From NCBI RefSeq assembly GCF_030316845.1, contig NZ_JASZYS010000009.1, positions 220,770 through 284,769 on the forward strand: a stretch of 64,000 nucleotides of DNA, given 5' to 3'. The stretch is from Variovorax davisae (GTDB lineage: Bacteria > Pseudomonadota > Gammaproteobacteria > Burkholderiales > Burkholderiaceae_C). The translations under genes were made by a program, and so were the position numbers. Below, piece after piece: positions 17,202 to 25,229 of the stretch (position 1 is its first letter; each line of letters starts with the position of its first letter). Below the pieces are notes generated by a model. The model made no database searches, had not been told where the DNA came from, and was given only the letters and a program-made list of their open reading frames with translations.

Positions 17202-17666
17202 ATGCCCAGCCCCTCGTGGTTTGCCACCCCGTCGTGGAGTCACTCGACGCGCAGCGTGCTGCGGCGCGCCAGGCCGCACCGGCCCGCTCGTGCCAACACC
17301 AAGCCGACCTGCGCGGCGGCCAGCGATGCGTCGGCCGTTCGAGGCGGCGACGCCGCGGTCGCATCCGCCCCCGAGGCCTTCGGCAGCCTGGTCGATCTCG
17401 CGCGGCTCCAGATCGGGACCCCCTCGGCCGAGATCTGCGACGCCTGCAACACCATCAACATCGGCTCGGCGCGCCATTGCAAATGCTGCGCGCACAAGCT
17501 GCCGGCGTTCTACGCCGCGCTGGAAGGTGCGCAGGGTCCGCAGCCCAAGGCCCTTCTCTGGAAATCGCTGGGCCTGTCGCAACGGGCCTCGGCGATGGAC
17601 TTCGCTGCCTTTTCGGTGGTCATCAACGTGCTCATGGTGATCACTGCATCCATACCCATCCGTTGA
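17202..17666 (+). CDS. zinc-ribbon protein with C-terminal membrane helix
   Basis: A 154-residue protein of unknown function. A four-cysteine zinc ribbon, C-x2-C-x10-C-x2-C (ICDACNTINIGSARHCKCC), lies near residues 83-100. The last about 25 residues, MDFAAFSVVINVLMVITASI, form one hydrophobic segment, so the protein is probably tail-anchored. The N-terminus is basic and low complexity. GGAG lies 8 bp before the ATG at 17202. Starts further upstream would read through the palindrome. The next gene has a zinc ribbon of identical spacing, suggesting a pair that arose together. Confidence 0.72.
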   Translation: MPSPSWFATPSWSHSTRSVLRRARPHRPARANTKPTCAAASDASAVRGGDAAVASAPEAFGSLVDLARLQIGTPSAEICDACNTINIGSARHCKCCAHKLPAFYAALEGAQGPQPKALLWKSLGLSQRASAMDFAAFSVVINVLMVITASIPIR

Positions 17667-17682
17667 GCATTCCGGTCTCGCC

Positions 17683-19275
17683 ATGACGAAGTTCTGCGAG
17701 TCCTGCCACACCGCCAATCGGGACCGCGCCAGATACTGTCTGGGTTGCGCAGGCAGGTTCACGGGGATCCGCACGGCTGCGCACGCCTTTGCCGTCCCTG
17801 CCCCCGACGGCTGGGGACGCCGTGTCCCGCCGCCCGTGATCGAGCGTCATGCCGAGCAGCGCGAGCCGCCACGCAAGGCGCTTCTGCCCAGCAGCCTCGA
17901 TGGGCCGGTCCTGCTGTTGCTGATCGGGGTCGTCCTGTCGAGCGGGGCGTTCGTGTTCTGGTACTGGGACCGCACGGTCGAACGCCAACCCGCGTCCGCA
18001 AGGGACGCCGCAGCGATGGCGCTGCGGCCGGCCGAATCGCAGCCCGCGCCCGCTCGAACCGACGTCGTCATGGCGTCGCCAGCGCCCGCGCCGGCGCCTG
18101 ACGAATCGGCGCCCCAGCCGACGCCCGACCCGGAGCCGGAGGCCGATCCTCGACCTGCGACGCAAGAACGTCTCCCGGACAGCCCGCCGCCCCTGGTGTC
18201 GGCCGCCCCGCAAGCCTCGGCCGCGGCGCCACGCGGCCGGGCCCGCACGCCATCGCACGAGCGCGGCATCGCCACGAGCGTGGGCGCCGCGCCCGCGCTC
18301 GAGGTGGCCAACCGAAGGCCGACCGGCCTCGTCGTCCCTGCGCCCCCACGCCCGCTCCTGCAGGAGCCGGCGTCGCGCACCGGAACCGCAGCGGCGGCGC
18401 CTCGCCCGGTGGCGCGAGTCCCAGCCATCCCGCCACCGACCGCCGGCGGGCCGACGCGTTGCGACCGCTACAACCCCTTCGGAGAAGCCATCTGCGTGAG
18501 CACGCCGACGACAGGGAGTGGAACGCCGAGCCCCGCCACGGCGGTGAGTTCGTTCTCATCGGCGGAGCCATCCGCAACGACGTCCAAGGCTTCGCTCGGC
18601 AGCGCCGTGATCGCGAACAGCCCGGCAGACCCGGCCGGCAGTGCCACGGGCGCGGGTGCCGGGCCGGGCAGTGGCGCTGGCCCTGCCAGCGGCAGCGCGG
18701 GTGGCGCCGCTTCGGGAGGCGGCGGGGCCGGAGCAAGTGCAAGCGCCGGTGCTGGCGCCAGCGGCGGTGCGGGTGGCCCGGGCGGGAGTGCAGGCGGTGG
18801 CGGTGGCGGTGGCGGTGGGGCTGGCGGTAGCGGGGCCGGTGGCGGTGGGGCGGGTGGTGGCGGCCCCGGCGGTGGCGGCCCCGGCGGCGGCAGTGGGCCT
18901 GGGGGCGGTGGTGGGCCCGGTGGCGGTGGTGGGCCCGGTGGCGGTGGTGGGCCCGGCGGCGGTGGTGGGCCCGGTGGCGGCGGTGGGCCAGGAGGCGGTG
19001 GTGGACCCGGCGGCGGTGGGCCAGGCGGTGGCGGTGGGCCAGGAGGCGGTGGCGGGCCAGGCGGTGGCGGTGGACCCGGCGGTGGCGGCCCTGGTGGGGG
19101 CGGCCCCGGTGGGGGCGGCCCGGGTGGCGGGGGTAGCGGTCCCGGTGGCGGTGGCGGGCCAGGCGGTGGCGGTGGACCCGGCGGTGGCGGCCCTGGCGGT
19201 GGCGGCCCCGGTGGGGGCGGCCCGGGTGGCGGGGGCAGCGGTCCCGGTGGCGGTGGCGGCGGCCCCGGGCGTTGA
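17683..19275 (+). CDS. zinc-ribbon, single-pass membrane protein with glycine-rich tail
   Basis: 530 residues with modular layout: zinc ribbon FCESCHTANRDRARYCLGC (residues 4-22), one membrane helix LDGPVLLLLIGVVLSSGAFV (about 67-90), a Pro/Ala-rich spacer (90-260) containing TRCDRYNPFGEAICV with two cysteines 11 apart, then a Gly/Ala/Ser linker and a 130-residue tail of GGGGPGGG repeats to the C-terminus. The ribbon would be cytoplasmic and the long disordered part outside the membrane. It lies 16 bp after the preceding zinc-ribbon gene and 51 bp before the sugar transferase. A role in envelope or exopolysaccharide biology is inferred only from the neighbour. Confidence 0.72.
   Translation: MTKFCESCHTANRDRARYCLGCAGRFTGIRTAAHAFAVPAPDGWGRRVPPPVIERHAEQREPPRKALLPSSLDGPVLLLLIGVVLSSGAFVFWYWDRTVERQPASARDAAAMALRPAESQPAPARTDVVMASPAPAPAPDESAPQPTPDPEPEADPRPATQERLPDSPPPLVSAAPQASAAAPRGRARTPSHERGIATSVGAAPALEVANRRPTGLVVPAPPRPLLQEPASRTGTAAAAPRPVARVPAIPPPTAGGPTRCDRYNPFGEAICVSTPTTGSGTPSPATAVSSFSSAEPSATTSKASLGSAVIANSPADPAGSATGAGAGPGSGAGPASGSAGGAASGGGGAGASASAGAGASGGAGGPGGSAGGGGGGGGGAGGSGAGGGGAGGGGPGGGGPGGGSGPGGGGGPGGGGGPGGGGGPGGGGGPGGGGGPGGGGGPGGGGPGGGGGPGGGGGPGGGGGPGGGGPGGGGPGGGGPGGGGSGPGGGGGPGGGGGPGGGGPGGGGPGGGGPGGGGSGPGGGGGGPGR
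18873..19272 (+). repeat. imperfect tandem repeat encoding GGGGPGGG
   Basis: About 400 bp of degenerate 15-18 bp units built from GGTGGCGGTGGGCCAGGAGG-like sequence encode glycine with a proline every five or four residues. Units differ mainly at third bases, so selection appears to hold the amino-acid pattern. A larger duplication is visible: the segment ending GGGGSGPGGG near 19145 recurs near 19245. The repeat number is prone to slippage and assembly error. Confidence 0.85.
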
Positions 19276-19326
19276 GTGCGGCGCAATCGGCCCGCAAGCG
19301 AATTCTTGGTCGCGAAGGAGACTCCC

Positions 19327-20088
19327 ATGTCTGCACCAATGGATGGAATCGGCTTCGACAACGAGCGTGTCGAGCTTCAGGACGGGCGCCCCGACACGCG
19401 GAGCGACATGAGCAACTGCTGGAATCCCATGAGCCTTCACCCGGAAACGTCCCCCGTACCCTACTGCCTCACGGCTTCTCAGCGAGCGCTCAAACGCTCG
19501 GTGGACATCGTGGGAGCGCTGGCCTTCTTCGTGTTCCTCGGACCGCTCTACCTGCTGGTCGCCGCCGCGGTCCTGGTCAGCATGGGCGGGCCGGTGTACT
19601 ACTGGCAGACCCGGCTGGGCCAGGGCGGCCGATCCTTCCGCTGCTACAAGTTCCGCTCGATGGTGACGGGGTCGGACGACCTTCTCGCGCTTCACTTGGC
19701 GCACGACGCCGTCGCGCGAGCGCGATGGGAACGATTTCAGAAACTCGACGACGACCCACGCGTCACGCCCGTCGGTCGCTTCATCCGGAGACTGAGCCTC
19801 GACGAACTGCCGCAGTTCTACAACGTGCTGAAGGGCGACATGAGCCTGGTCGGGCCTCGCCCCTGCATGGTTCGCCAGCGCAGCCTGTACGGAAGCAGCT
19901 GGGCCCACTACTGTCAGATGCGACCCGGCATCACCGGCCTCTGGCAGGTCAGCGGCCGCAACCGCCTCTCCTACGCCGAGCGGGTCGCGCTGGACGCCCG
20001 CTACGCCACGCAATGGTCGCTGGCACTCGACGCGAAGATTCTGGTGCGCACCGTCTGGGTGGTTCTGAGCGGCGATGGATCGTCGTGA
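19327..20088 (+). CDS. polyprenyl-phosphate sugar (glycosyl-1-phosphate) transferase
   Basis: A 253-residue monotopic initiating transferase that moves a sugar-1-phosphate from a nucleotide sugar to undecaprenyl phosphate. It has KRSVDIVGALAFF, a hydrophobic re-entrant helix, YKFRSMV, the DPRVTPVGRFIRRLSLDELP block, GDMSLVGPRPCM and RPGITGLWQVSGR. It corresponds to the C-terminal catalytic domain alone, without the N-terminal membrane domain of WbaP. AAGGAG precedes the ATG at 19327. No other polysaccharide genes are in the window, so it is an orphan beside the glycine-rich membrane protein. Confidence 0.92.
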   Translation: MSAPMDGIGFDNERVELQDGRPDTRSDMSNCWNPMSLHPETSPVPYCLTASQRALKRSVDIVGALAFFVFLGPLYLLVAAAVLVSMGGPVYYWQTRLGQGGRSFRCYKFRSMVTGSDDLLALHLAHDAVARARWERFQKLDDDPRVTPVGRFIRRLSLDELPQFYNVLKGDMSLVGPRPCMVRQRSLYGSSWAHYCQMRPGITGLWQVSGRNRLSYAERVALDARYATQWSLALDAKILVRTVWVVLSGDGSS

Positions 20089-20125
20089 ATCGGAGCCCGC
20101 CGGTCTCCCCCGTGTCAAACGGGCC

Positions 20126-21079
20126 TCATACGGCCCAACCGAGAAGCGGCCCCAGCACCCACAGGGCGATGCTGATCGTGACGAACGACATCACGGTCGC
20201 CAGCAGCAGGGCTGCCGCACACATTTCCTCGAAGCCGTACTTCTGGGCCAGGATCGGAAAGATGCTGAGCATCGGCGTGGCAGCGAAGACCACGGCCGCC
20301 GCGCGCAGCGTCGGATCGGTCGGCGGCACGAGCCACATCATCAATCCCACGGCCAGGGGATGAAGGGTGAGCTTGCCGAGGGCGATCGAGGCCACGTCGC
20401 GCCGCATGCCCTTGGTCCTCAAGCCGACCAGGGTGCCTCCGATCACGAACAGGGACACCGCCGCCGAGGACATGGCCAGCATGTTGATGCTGCGCGCCAG
20501 CACGCCGGTGATCGGGATGCCGATCGTCGAGACGGCCAGGCCGCCCGCGATCGCCAGGATGACCGGGTTTCTGGCCAGCTGGATGAGCGATTGAACGAGG
20601 ATGCGATGCCACCGGCCTGCGCCGGCGTGGCCGCTGTCTGCCATCACCAGCGTGAGCGGGATCATCAACAGGTTCTCGACCAGCATGCACATGGCGAGAC
20701 CGACCGCCGCCGAGGAGGGTCCGGCGACCAGTATCGCGATCGGGTAGCCAATGAAGCCGCTGTTCGAACTCGAGCAGCCGAGCCCGCACAGAGCACTCAG
20801 CGTGAAGCTCTTGCCCCGCCAGCGCCACGCCCAGCCGAAGGCCGTCATCATCACCGCGAGCGAACCCACGGCATAGCCCAGCACATAGCGCCCGTTCATG
20901 ACCTCCCCCGCCGGGCGTTGCGAGAGCGCCGTGAAGACCAGTGCGGGCAGCGCGAACTTGACCACGTAGGTGCCGAGCACCCGCATGTCCAGCTTGCTGA
21001 AAATGCCGGCACGCCCGGCGAGGAAGCCGAGCGCAATGACGAGATAGATGGGCCCGGTGATGGCCAGTGTTTGCAGCAT
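20126..21079 (-). CDS. AEC family transporter (auxin efflux carrier-like)
   Basis: A 317-residue inner-membrane carrier with about ten hydrophobic segments. It starts TGPIYLVIALGFLAGRAG, with the N-domain motif FALPALVFTALSQRP, CSSSNSGFIGYPIAILVAG in the fourth helix region, and a C-domain ending LLATVMSFVTISIALWVL. AEC proteins move organic acids or related anions; bacterial members are not shown to carry auxin. It converges with the sugar transferase. The open frame extends far upstream, but that part is not membrane-like. The auxin name is a family label only. Confidence 0.88.
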   Translation of the reverse strand: MLQTLAITGPIYLVIALGFLAGRAGIFSKLDMRVLGTYVVKFALPALVFTALSQRPAGEVMNGRYVLGYAVGSLAVMMTAFGWAWRWRGKSFTLSALCGLGCSSSNSGFIGYPIAILVAGPSSAAVGLAMCMLVENLLMIPLTLVMADSGHAGAGRWHRILVQSLIQLARNPVILAIAGGLAVSTIGIPITGVLARSINMLAMSSAAVSLFVIGGTLVGLRTKGMRRDVASIALGKLTLHPLAVGLMMWLVPPTDPTLRAAAVVFAATPMLSIFPILAQKYGFEEMCAAALLLATVMSFVTISIALWVLGPLLGWAV

Positions 21080-21147
21080 CGAGTGAGTCAGCACGCCTGT
21101 TCGCCCTGGCGGGTTCCGGCGCAAAGGTCCTTCAAAGCATCGAACAT

Positions 21148-21176
21148 GCCACGGCGCCTTGCCTGCGCGCCGTGGC
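21148..21176. other. 10-bp stem hairpin in the spacer upstream of the AEC gene
   Basis: GCCACGGCGC (21148-21157) and GCGCCGTGGC (21167-21176) are exact complements with a 9-base loop. The hairpin lies in the 190-bp spacer between the AEC gene start and the transketolase remnant. It may end transcription of the remnant or structure the AEC leader. No T-tract follows. Confidence 0.4.
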
Positions 21177-21267
21177 CAGGGGGTTCTTGCAGCCGACGCG
21201 ACGCTGTCGAGCCGACCCGCGATCATTCTCGGTCCTCGACCCGCCAGCATTCGCCGCCGCGCCGGAT

Positions 21268-21507
21268 TCAGGTCCAGGCCTTGATCTGCCGGCTCATCGC
21301 CTGCGTTGAAATGCCGTAGCGGTCGTGCAGTGTCGGCAGCGCACCGGCGTCGAGGAAGGCGTCCGGCAGGCCGATCTGGCGGAAGACCGTGGTGACGCCC
21401 GAGCGCATCAGGAGGCCGGCAACCGCTTCCCCCAGGCCGCCGATCACCGAGTGGTTCTCGGCCACGACCTGGACGCCGGGCGGCTGCAGGCGCTGCGCGA
21501 GCGCGCG
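21268..21507 (-). pseudogene. transketolase C-terminal domain remnant
   Basis: About 80 residues on the minus strand match the C-terminal domain of transketolase/DXS-type subunits: VQVVAENHSVIGGLGEAVAG, then VFRQIGLPDAFLDAG and HDRYGISTQAMSRQIKAW, ending at a stop at 21268. The pyrimidine-binding domain and start codon are missing. Upstream sequence is the DUF2252 gene in another frame. This is a truncated 3' end left by deletion, lying just downstream of the DUF2252 stop. Confidence 0.75.
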
Positions 21508-21527
21508 ATCGTCTGAGGCCCGCGGGC

Positions 21528-22967
21528 CTACGCGGCGACTTCGACCTGGCCCGCCTTCGCGGCCTCGGCGAAGCGCGCATGGTCGGCCTCGGTCTGGGCC
21601 GCGTAGGCGGCGGCGAAGGCCACCAGCGCATCGTCGAAGACGTCCGACTTGCCGAGGTAGCCGCCGATCATCCCGGCGTCGCCCGACTTGGCGTGCGCCA
21701 GCGCCAGCGCCCAGCCGCAGAGGCGGCAGTACTCGACGAAGGCGGCTGGCGACGTCTGGCCCGGCTCCAGGTCGACGCCGCCCTTCATGTCGCGCAGCTG
21801 GCGGATGTAGAAGTGCACGCCGTCGATCTCGCCCCAGCCGAGGAAGATGTCGGGCGAGCCCTGGATCAGCCGCTGCCCGCGCACCACGCGCTCGCCATGG
21901 TTGGTGGGCGCATCGGGCGATGCGGCGCAGCCCACATAGGCCTCGAGCACCGAGGGCTGCGCCTCCTTCAGCTGCAGGAACAGCGGGTCGTCCCAGTCGC
22001 GCCCCTGCATCAGGACCACCCAGCAGCGGGTGCCGACGCTGCCCACGCCGACCACCTTCTGCGCCGCGTCGAGCACGCGGTAGCGCGACAGCAGCAAGCG
22101 CCGCTCCGGGGCCAGCGACTCCAGGTAGTGGGCCAGGCAGTGCCCGATCGCCTCGTCCACCGGCCGCCCCATCGAGGTCACGCTGGCGCGCACGATGAAG
22201 GGGTGCTGCTCGATGATCCGGTGCTGGTCGTCGACCAAGTCGGTCATCTTGTCGAGCACCTGCATGTGGGTGCGCTTGCGCGCCTTGTCGAGCACCGCAT
22301 CGGCGCTGCCGCGCATGGCCGGCGGCAGCGAATCCAGCAGCCGGTCGCTGTGGATGGTGTCGTACCAGACCTCCAGCTGCCCCATGCCCGCATAGCGGCG
22401 CATCCGGCTGCGGTAGCTCTCCACCGCCGCCCGCGCGGCGGCTTCCCGCCCGGCCTTGTCGCACCCCAGGTGATCGGCCGCCACATAGGCGCTGGCCGCC
22501 AGCCGCTTGACATCCCATTCCCAGGGCCCGGGCTGGGTTTCGTCGAAATCGTTGATCGCGAACACCAGCTGCCGCTCGGCCGACGCAAAGACGCCGAAGT
22601 TGGCGACGTGCATGTCGCCGCAAGCCTGCACCTGCAGCCCGGTGCTCGGGCTCGGCGCCAGGTCGGCCGCCATGACGGCCGCCGAGCCGCGCAGGAAGGC
22701 GAACGGCGACTGCAGCATGCGGGCGTGCCGCACCGGCACCAGCTGCGGCATCCGGGTGGTCGCCTGCGCCAGCAGGATGGCCACCGGATCGACCTGCGGC
22801 GAGCGCTCGAAGGCGCCGTGGCTGGCCCGGGGCAGGCGCTCTCGCAGCGCCTTGCCCATGGCCATGCGCTCCTCGACGCCGGGCCGGGGCGTCGTGAAGG
22901 CGCTCGCCAGGGCGCGTGCCCGGCGGTCCAGTGCTTCGTCGGGGTCGGCTCTCTCGGCGCGCGCCAT
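21528..22967 (-). CDS. DUF2252 domain protein
   Basis: A 479-residue DUF2252 protein, a family with a protein-kinase-like fold. Characteristic blocks are SPFAFLRGSAAVMAADL, the QACGDMHVANFGVFAS block with a catalytic-type histidine/asparagine, and INDFDETQPGPWEWDVKRLA with DFDE acidic residues. The protein is cytoplasmic. I chose 22967 because GGAG lies 7 bp upstream; 23000 is a second ATG choice. A 14-bp palindrome (21516-21529) overlaps the stop. No function is established for the family. Confidence 0.88.
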   Translation of the reverse strand: MARAERADPDEALDRRARALASAFTTPRPGVEERMAMGKALRERLPRASHGAFERSPQVDPVAILLAQATTRMPQLVPVRHARMLQSPFAFLRGSAAVMAADLAPSPSTGLQVQACGDMHVANFGVFASAERQLVFAINDFDETQPGPWEWDVKRLAASAYVAADHLGCDKAGREAAARAAVESYRSRMRRYAGMGQLEVWYDTIHSDRLLDSLPPAMRGSADAVLDKARKRTHMQVLDKMTDLVDDQHRIIEQHPFIVRASVTSMGRPVDEAIGHCLAHYLESLAPERRLLLSRYRVLDAAQKVVGVGSVGTRCWVVLMQGRDWDDPLFLQLKEAQPSVLEAYVGCAASPDAPTNHGERVVRGQRLIQGSPDIFLGWGEIDGVHFYIRQLRDMKGGVDLEPGQTSPAAFVEYCRLCGWALALAHAKSGDAGMIGGYLGKSDVFDDALVAFAAAYAAQTEADHARFAEAAKAGQVEVAA

Positions 22968-23032
22968 GGGGGTCTCCGGTGTGGCTCTTTCGCGCATCAT
23001 GCCGCAATCGACCCGGGTGGCCGGGTGCCGGA

Positions 23033-23992
23033 TCAATGCGCGATGCGCTGCCGCCACTCCCGCGGCGAGCAGCCGAAGCGCTCGCGGAACGCCCGGCTGA
23101 AGTGCGCCGCGTCGTTGAAGCCCCGGCCATAGGCGATCTCGCCGACCGTGCGGCCGGCGGCGCGCGGGTCGAGCAGGTCGCGGCTGCAGGCCTCGAGCCG
23201 GCGTTCCCAGATGTACTGCGCCGGCGTCACCGGCTCGCTCTTGAAGACGCGGTGGATCTGGCTCACCGACAGGCCGAGCGCGGCCGACAGCGTGCCGACC
23301 GACAGCGCGGGATCGTCGAGCTGCTCGTCGATGCGGCGCTTGATCCGCGCCAGGTGGAAGGCGGTCAGGTTGCTCAGCGCCGGCGCCCGCGCGGCCGGAA
23401 GCGTCTGCAGCCCGGCCACCAGGATGTTCAGCACGCCGTTGGCGACCGCCAGCGCCGAGGCCGGCTGCAGCGCGTCGATGTCCTCGTGCAACGTGCGGAT
23501 CATGCCCAGCAGCAGATGGCCGGCGCCCTCGCGCCCCGACACCGTGGTGGCGGTCAGGGCCTCGGTCTGGCGCAGCTCGCTGCGCAGGCGCTCGCCGGGC
23601 AGCTTGAGCACGATCTGCTCGAACGCGTCGTCGAACAGCAGCTGGTAGGGCCGCGTGCTGTCGTAGAGCGCGAAATCGCCTTCTGACAGCACGGCGTCGC
23701 GGCCGTCCTGCCGCACCACGCCGCGGCCCCGGGCCTGGATGCTGACCAGGAAACAGTCATCGGACGAACGCGCGATGTGGCCGGCCGTGCGCATCACCTT
23801 CTGCGGCCCCGACGTGACCACCGAGACGTCGAGGCTGGGCAGCGTGTGCTGGCGGATGCTGCCGTCGAAGCCGCCGGCGCTGCGGGCCACCGGATCGCAG
23901 CCGAGCTGCACGTAGACGTTGCAGATCATGTCGGTCCAGTAGGCGAGCCGCTGCTCGCGCGGAACGACATCGGTGCTGAGCAATCGGGCCAT
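23033..23992 (-). CDS. AraC-family regulator (NitR-like)
   Basis: A 319-residue regulator. The N-terminal 190 residues are an AraC-binding-like domain (SIQARGRGVVRQDGRDAV, then FALYDSTRPYQLLFD). The C-terminal 100 residues hold two helix-turn-helix units: VGTLSAALGLSVSQIHRVFK and GEIAYGRGFNDAAHFSRAF. It is divergent from the nitrilase gene across a 163-bp spacer. This arrangement is seen for NitR, which activates nitrilase genes in Rhodococcus. A role as aldoxime/nitrile-responsive activator is inferred from position and family. Confidence 0.9.
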   Translation of the reverse strand: MARLLSTDVVPREQRLAYWTDMICNVYVQLGCDPVARSAGGFDGSIRQHTLPSLDVSVVTSGPQKVMRTAGHIARSSDDCFLVSIQARGRGVVRQDGRDAVLSEGDFALYDSTRPYQLLFDDAFEQIVLKLPGERLRSELRQTEALTATTVSGREGAGHLLLGMIRTLHEDIDALQPASALAVANGVLNILVAGLQTLPAARAPALSNLTAFHLARIKRRIDEQLDDPALSVGTLSAALGLSVSQIHRVFKSEPVTPAQYIWERRLEACSRDLLDPRAAGRTVGEIAYGRGFNDAAHFSRAFRERFGCSPREWRQRIAH

Positions 23993-24155
23993 GGAGAGAT
24001 CCTTCCGGGACAGGTGGCCTGCAACGCTGGATCAAGAACGCCGCGAATTGCGGACAAGGCGCTTCCAGGCGGCGAACTTACGCTTCAAGCAACCCGTGTG
24101 CCACCGCGCTAACCCGGATGCCGCGGGTCCCTTCACACCCCTTTGGAGAAACGCC

Positions 24156-25205
24156 ATGTCCAGCACCACCCATCCCCGCCTGCGCGTCGCCGCGGTGCAG
24201 GCCGCGCCCGTCTTCCTCGACCTCGACGGCACCATCGACAAGACCATCGACCTGATGGCCAAGGCAGCCAGCCAGGGCGTGCAGCTGATCGCCTTCCCGG
24301 AAACCTGGGTGCCCGGCTATCCGTGGTGGATCTGGCTCGATTCGCCGGCCTGGGGCATGCAGTTCGTGCAGCGCTACCACGACAACGCCCTGGTGGTCGG
24401 CTCGCCCGAGTTCGACCGCATCCGCGAGGCCGCGCGCAAGCACCGCATCTGGGTCTCGCTCGGCTACAGCGAGAAGGCCGCCGGCAGCCTCTACATCGCC
24501 CAGGCGCTGATCGACGACCAGGGCCACACGCTGCAGACGCGCCGCAAGCTGAAGCCGACGCATGTCGAGCGCACCGTGTTCGGCGAAGGCGACGGCTCGG
24601 ACCTCGCCGTGGTCGAGACGTCGATCGGCAACATCGGCTCGCTGTCGTGCTGGGAGCACCTGCAGCCGCTCAGCAAGTACGCGATGTACTCGCAGAACGA
24701 GCAGATCCACTGCGGCGCCTGGCCCAGCTTCTCGCTCTACCGCGGCGGTGCCTATGCGCTTGGCGCCGAAGTCAACAACGCCGCCAGCCAGGTGTATGCG
24801 GCGGAGGGGCAGTGCTTCGTGGTGGCGCCCTGCGCCACGGTGTCGAAGGCGATGCACGAGCTGCTGTGCACCGATGCCGGCAAGCAGCAGATGCTGCTGG
24901 TCGGTGGCGGCTTCGCGCGCATCTACGGGCCCGACGGATCGCCGCTCGGCAAGAACCTGGCCGAGGACGAGGAGGGGCTGGTGGTCGCCGACATCGATCT
25001 CGGCATGATCTCGCTGGCCAAGGCCGCGGGCGACCCGGCCGGCCACTATTCGCGGCCGGACGTGACGCAGCTGCTGTTCAACAGGAAGCGGCGCGAGCCG
25101 GTGGTGCTGCAGGGCCCGGCCGAGCCCGAGAAGGCGGTCGCCGAGCCGGTGTCCGAGACGGTCGAACCGGCTGCGGCCGCCGTCCGCCAGCCGGTCGTGG
25201 CCTGA
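24156..25205 (+). CDS. nitrilase
   Basis: A 349-residue nitrilase (branch 1 of the nitrilase superfamily) hydrolysing nitriles to acids and ammonia. The catalytic residues are E49 (FPETWVPGYP), K133 (RRKLKPTH) and C165 (SLSCWEHLQP), with E138 in HVERTVFG. The C-terminal tail after about residue 305 is Ala/Glu/Val-rich. TTTGGAG precedes the ATG at 24156; the open frame upstream has no family match. The aldoxime dehydratase follows 24 bp downstream, so the two form an aldoxime-to-acid operon. Aliphatic or arylacetonitrile preference cannot be told from sequence. Indole-3-acetonitrile is suggested by the nearby aromatic locus. Confidence 0.94.
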   Translation: MSSTTHPRLRVAAVQAAPVFLDLDGTIDKTIDLMAKAASQGVQLIAFPETWVPGYPWWIWLDSPAWGMQFVQRYHDNALVVGSPEFDRIREAARKHRIWVSLGYSEKAAGSLYIAQALIDDQGHTLQTRRKLKPTHVERTVFGEGDGSDLAVVETSIGNIGSLSCWEHLQPLSKYAMYSQNEQIHCGAWPSFSLYRGGAYALGAEVNNAASQVYAAEGQCFVVAPCATVSKAMHELLCTDAGKQQMLLVGGGFARIYGPDGSPLGKNLAEDEEGLVVADIDLGMISLAKAAGDPAGHYSRPDVTQLLFNRKRREPVVLQGPAEPEKAVAEPVSETVEPAAAAVRQPVVA

Positions 25206-25229
25206 GCCTCCGCACCCAGGGGAAGCGCC

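Noticed and set aside
18873..19272. Regularly spaced repeats that could suggest a CRISPR array
   Set aside because: The units are contiguous, in frame and coding, with no unique spacers.
18468..19361. 297-residue minus-strand frame rich in PPGPPPPP, resembling a collagen or extensin
   Set aside because: It is the exact antisense of the glycine-rich tail; GGX repeats always give such a frame. It has no ribosome site and runs through the sugar transferase start.
20126..21079. AEC carrier as a dedicated auxin transporter of the aromatic locus
   Set aside because: Bacterial AEC proteins usually carry organic acids. The gene lies far from the block in a different unit and has no shared motif upstream.
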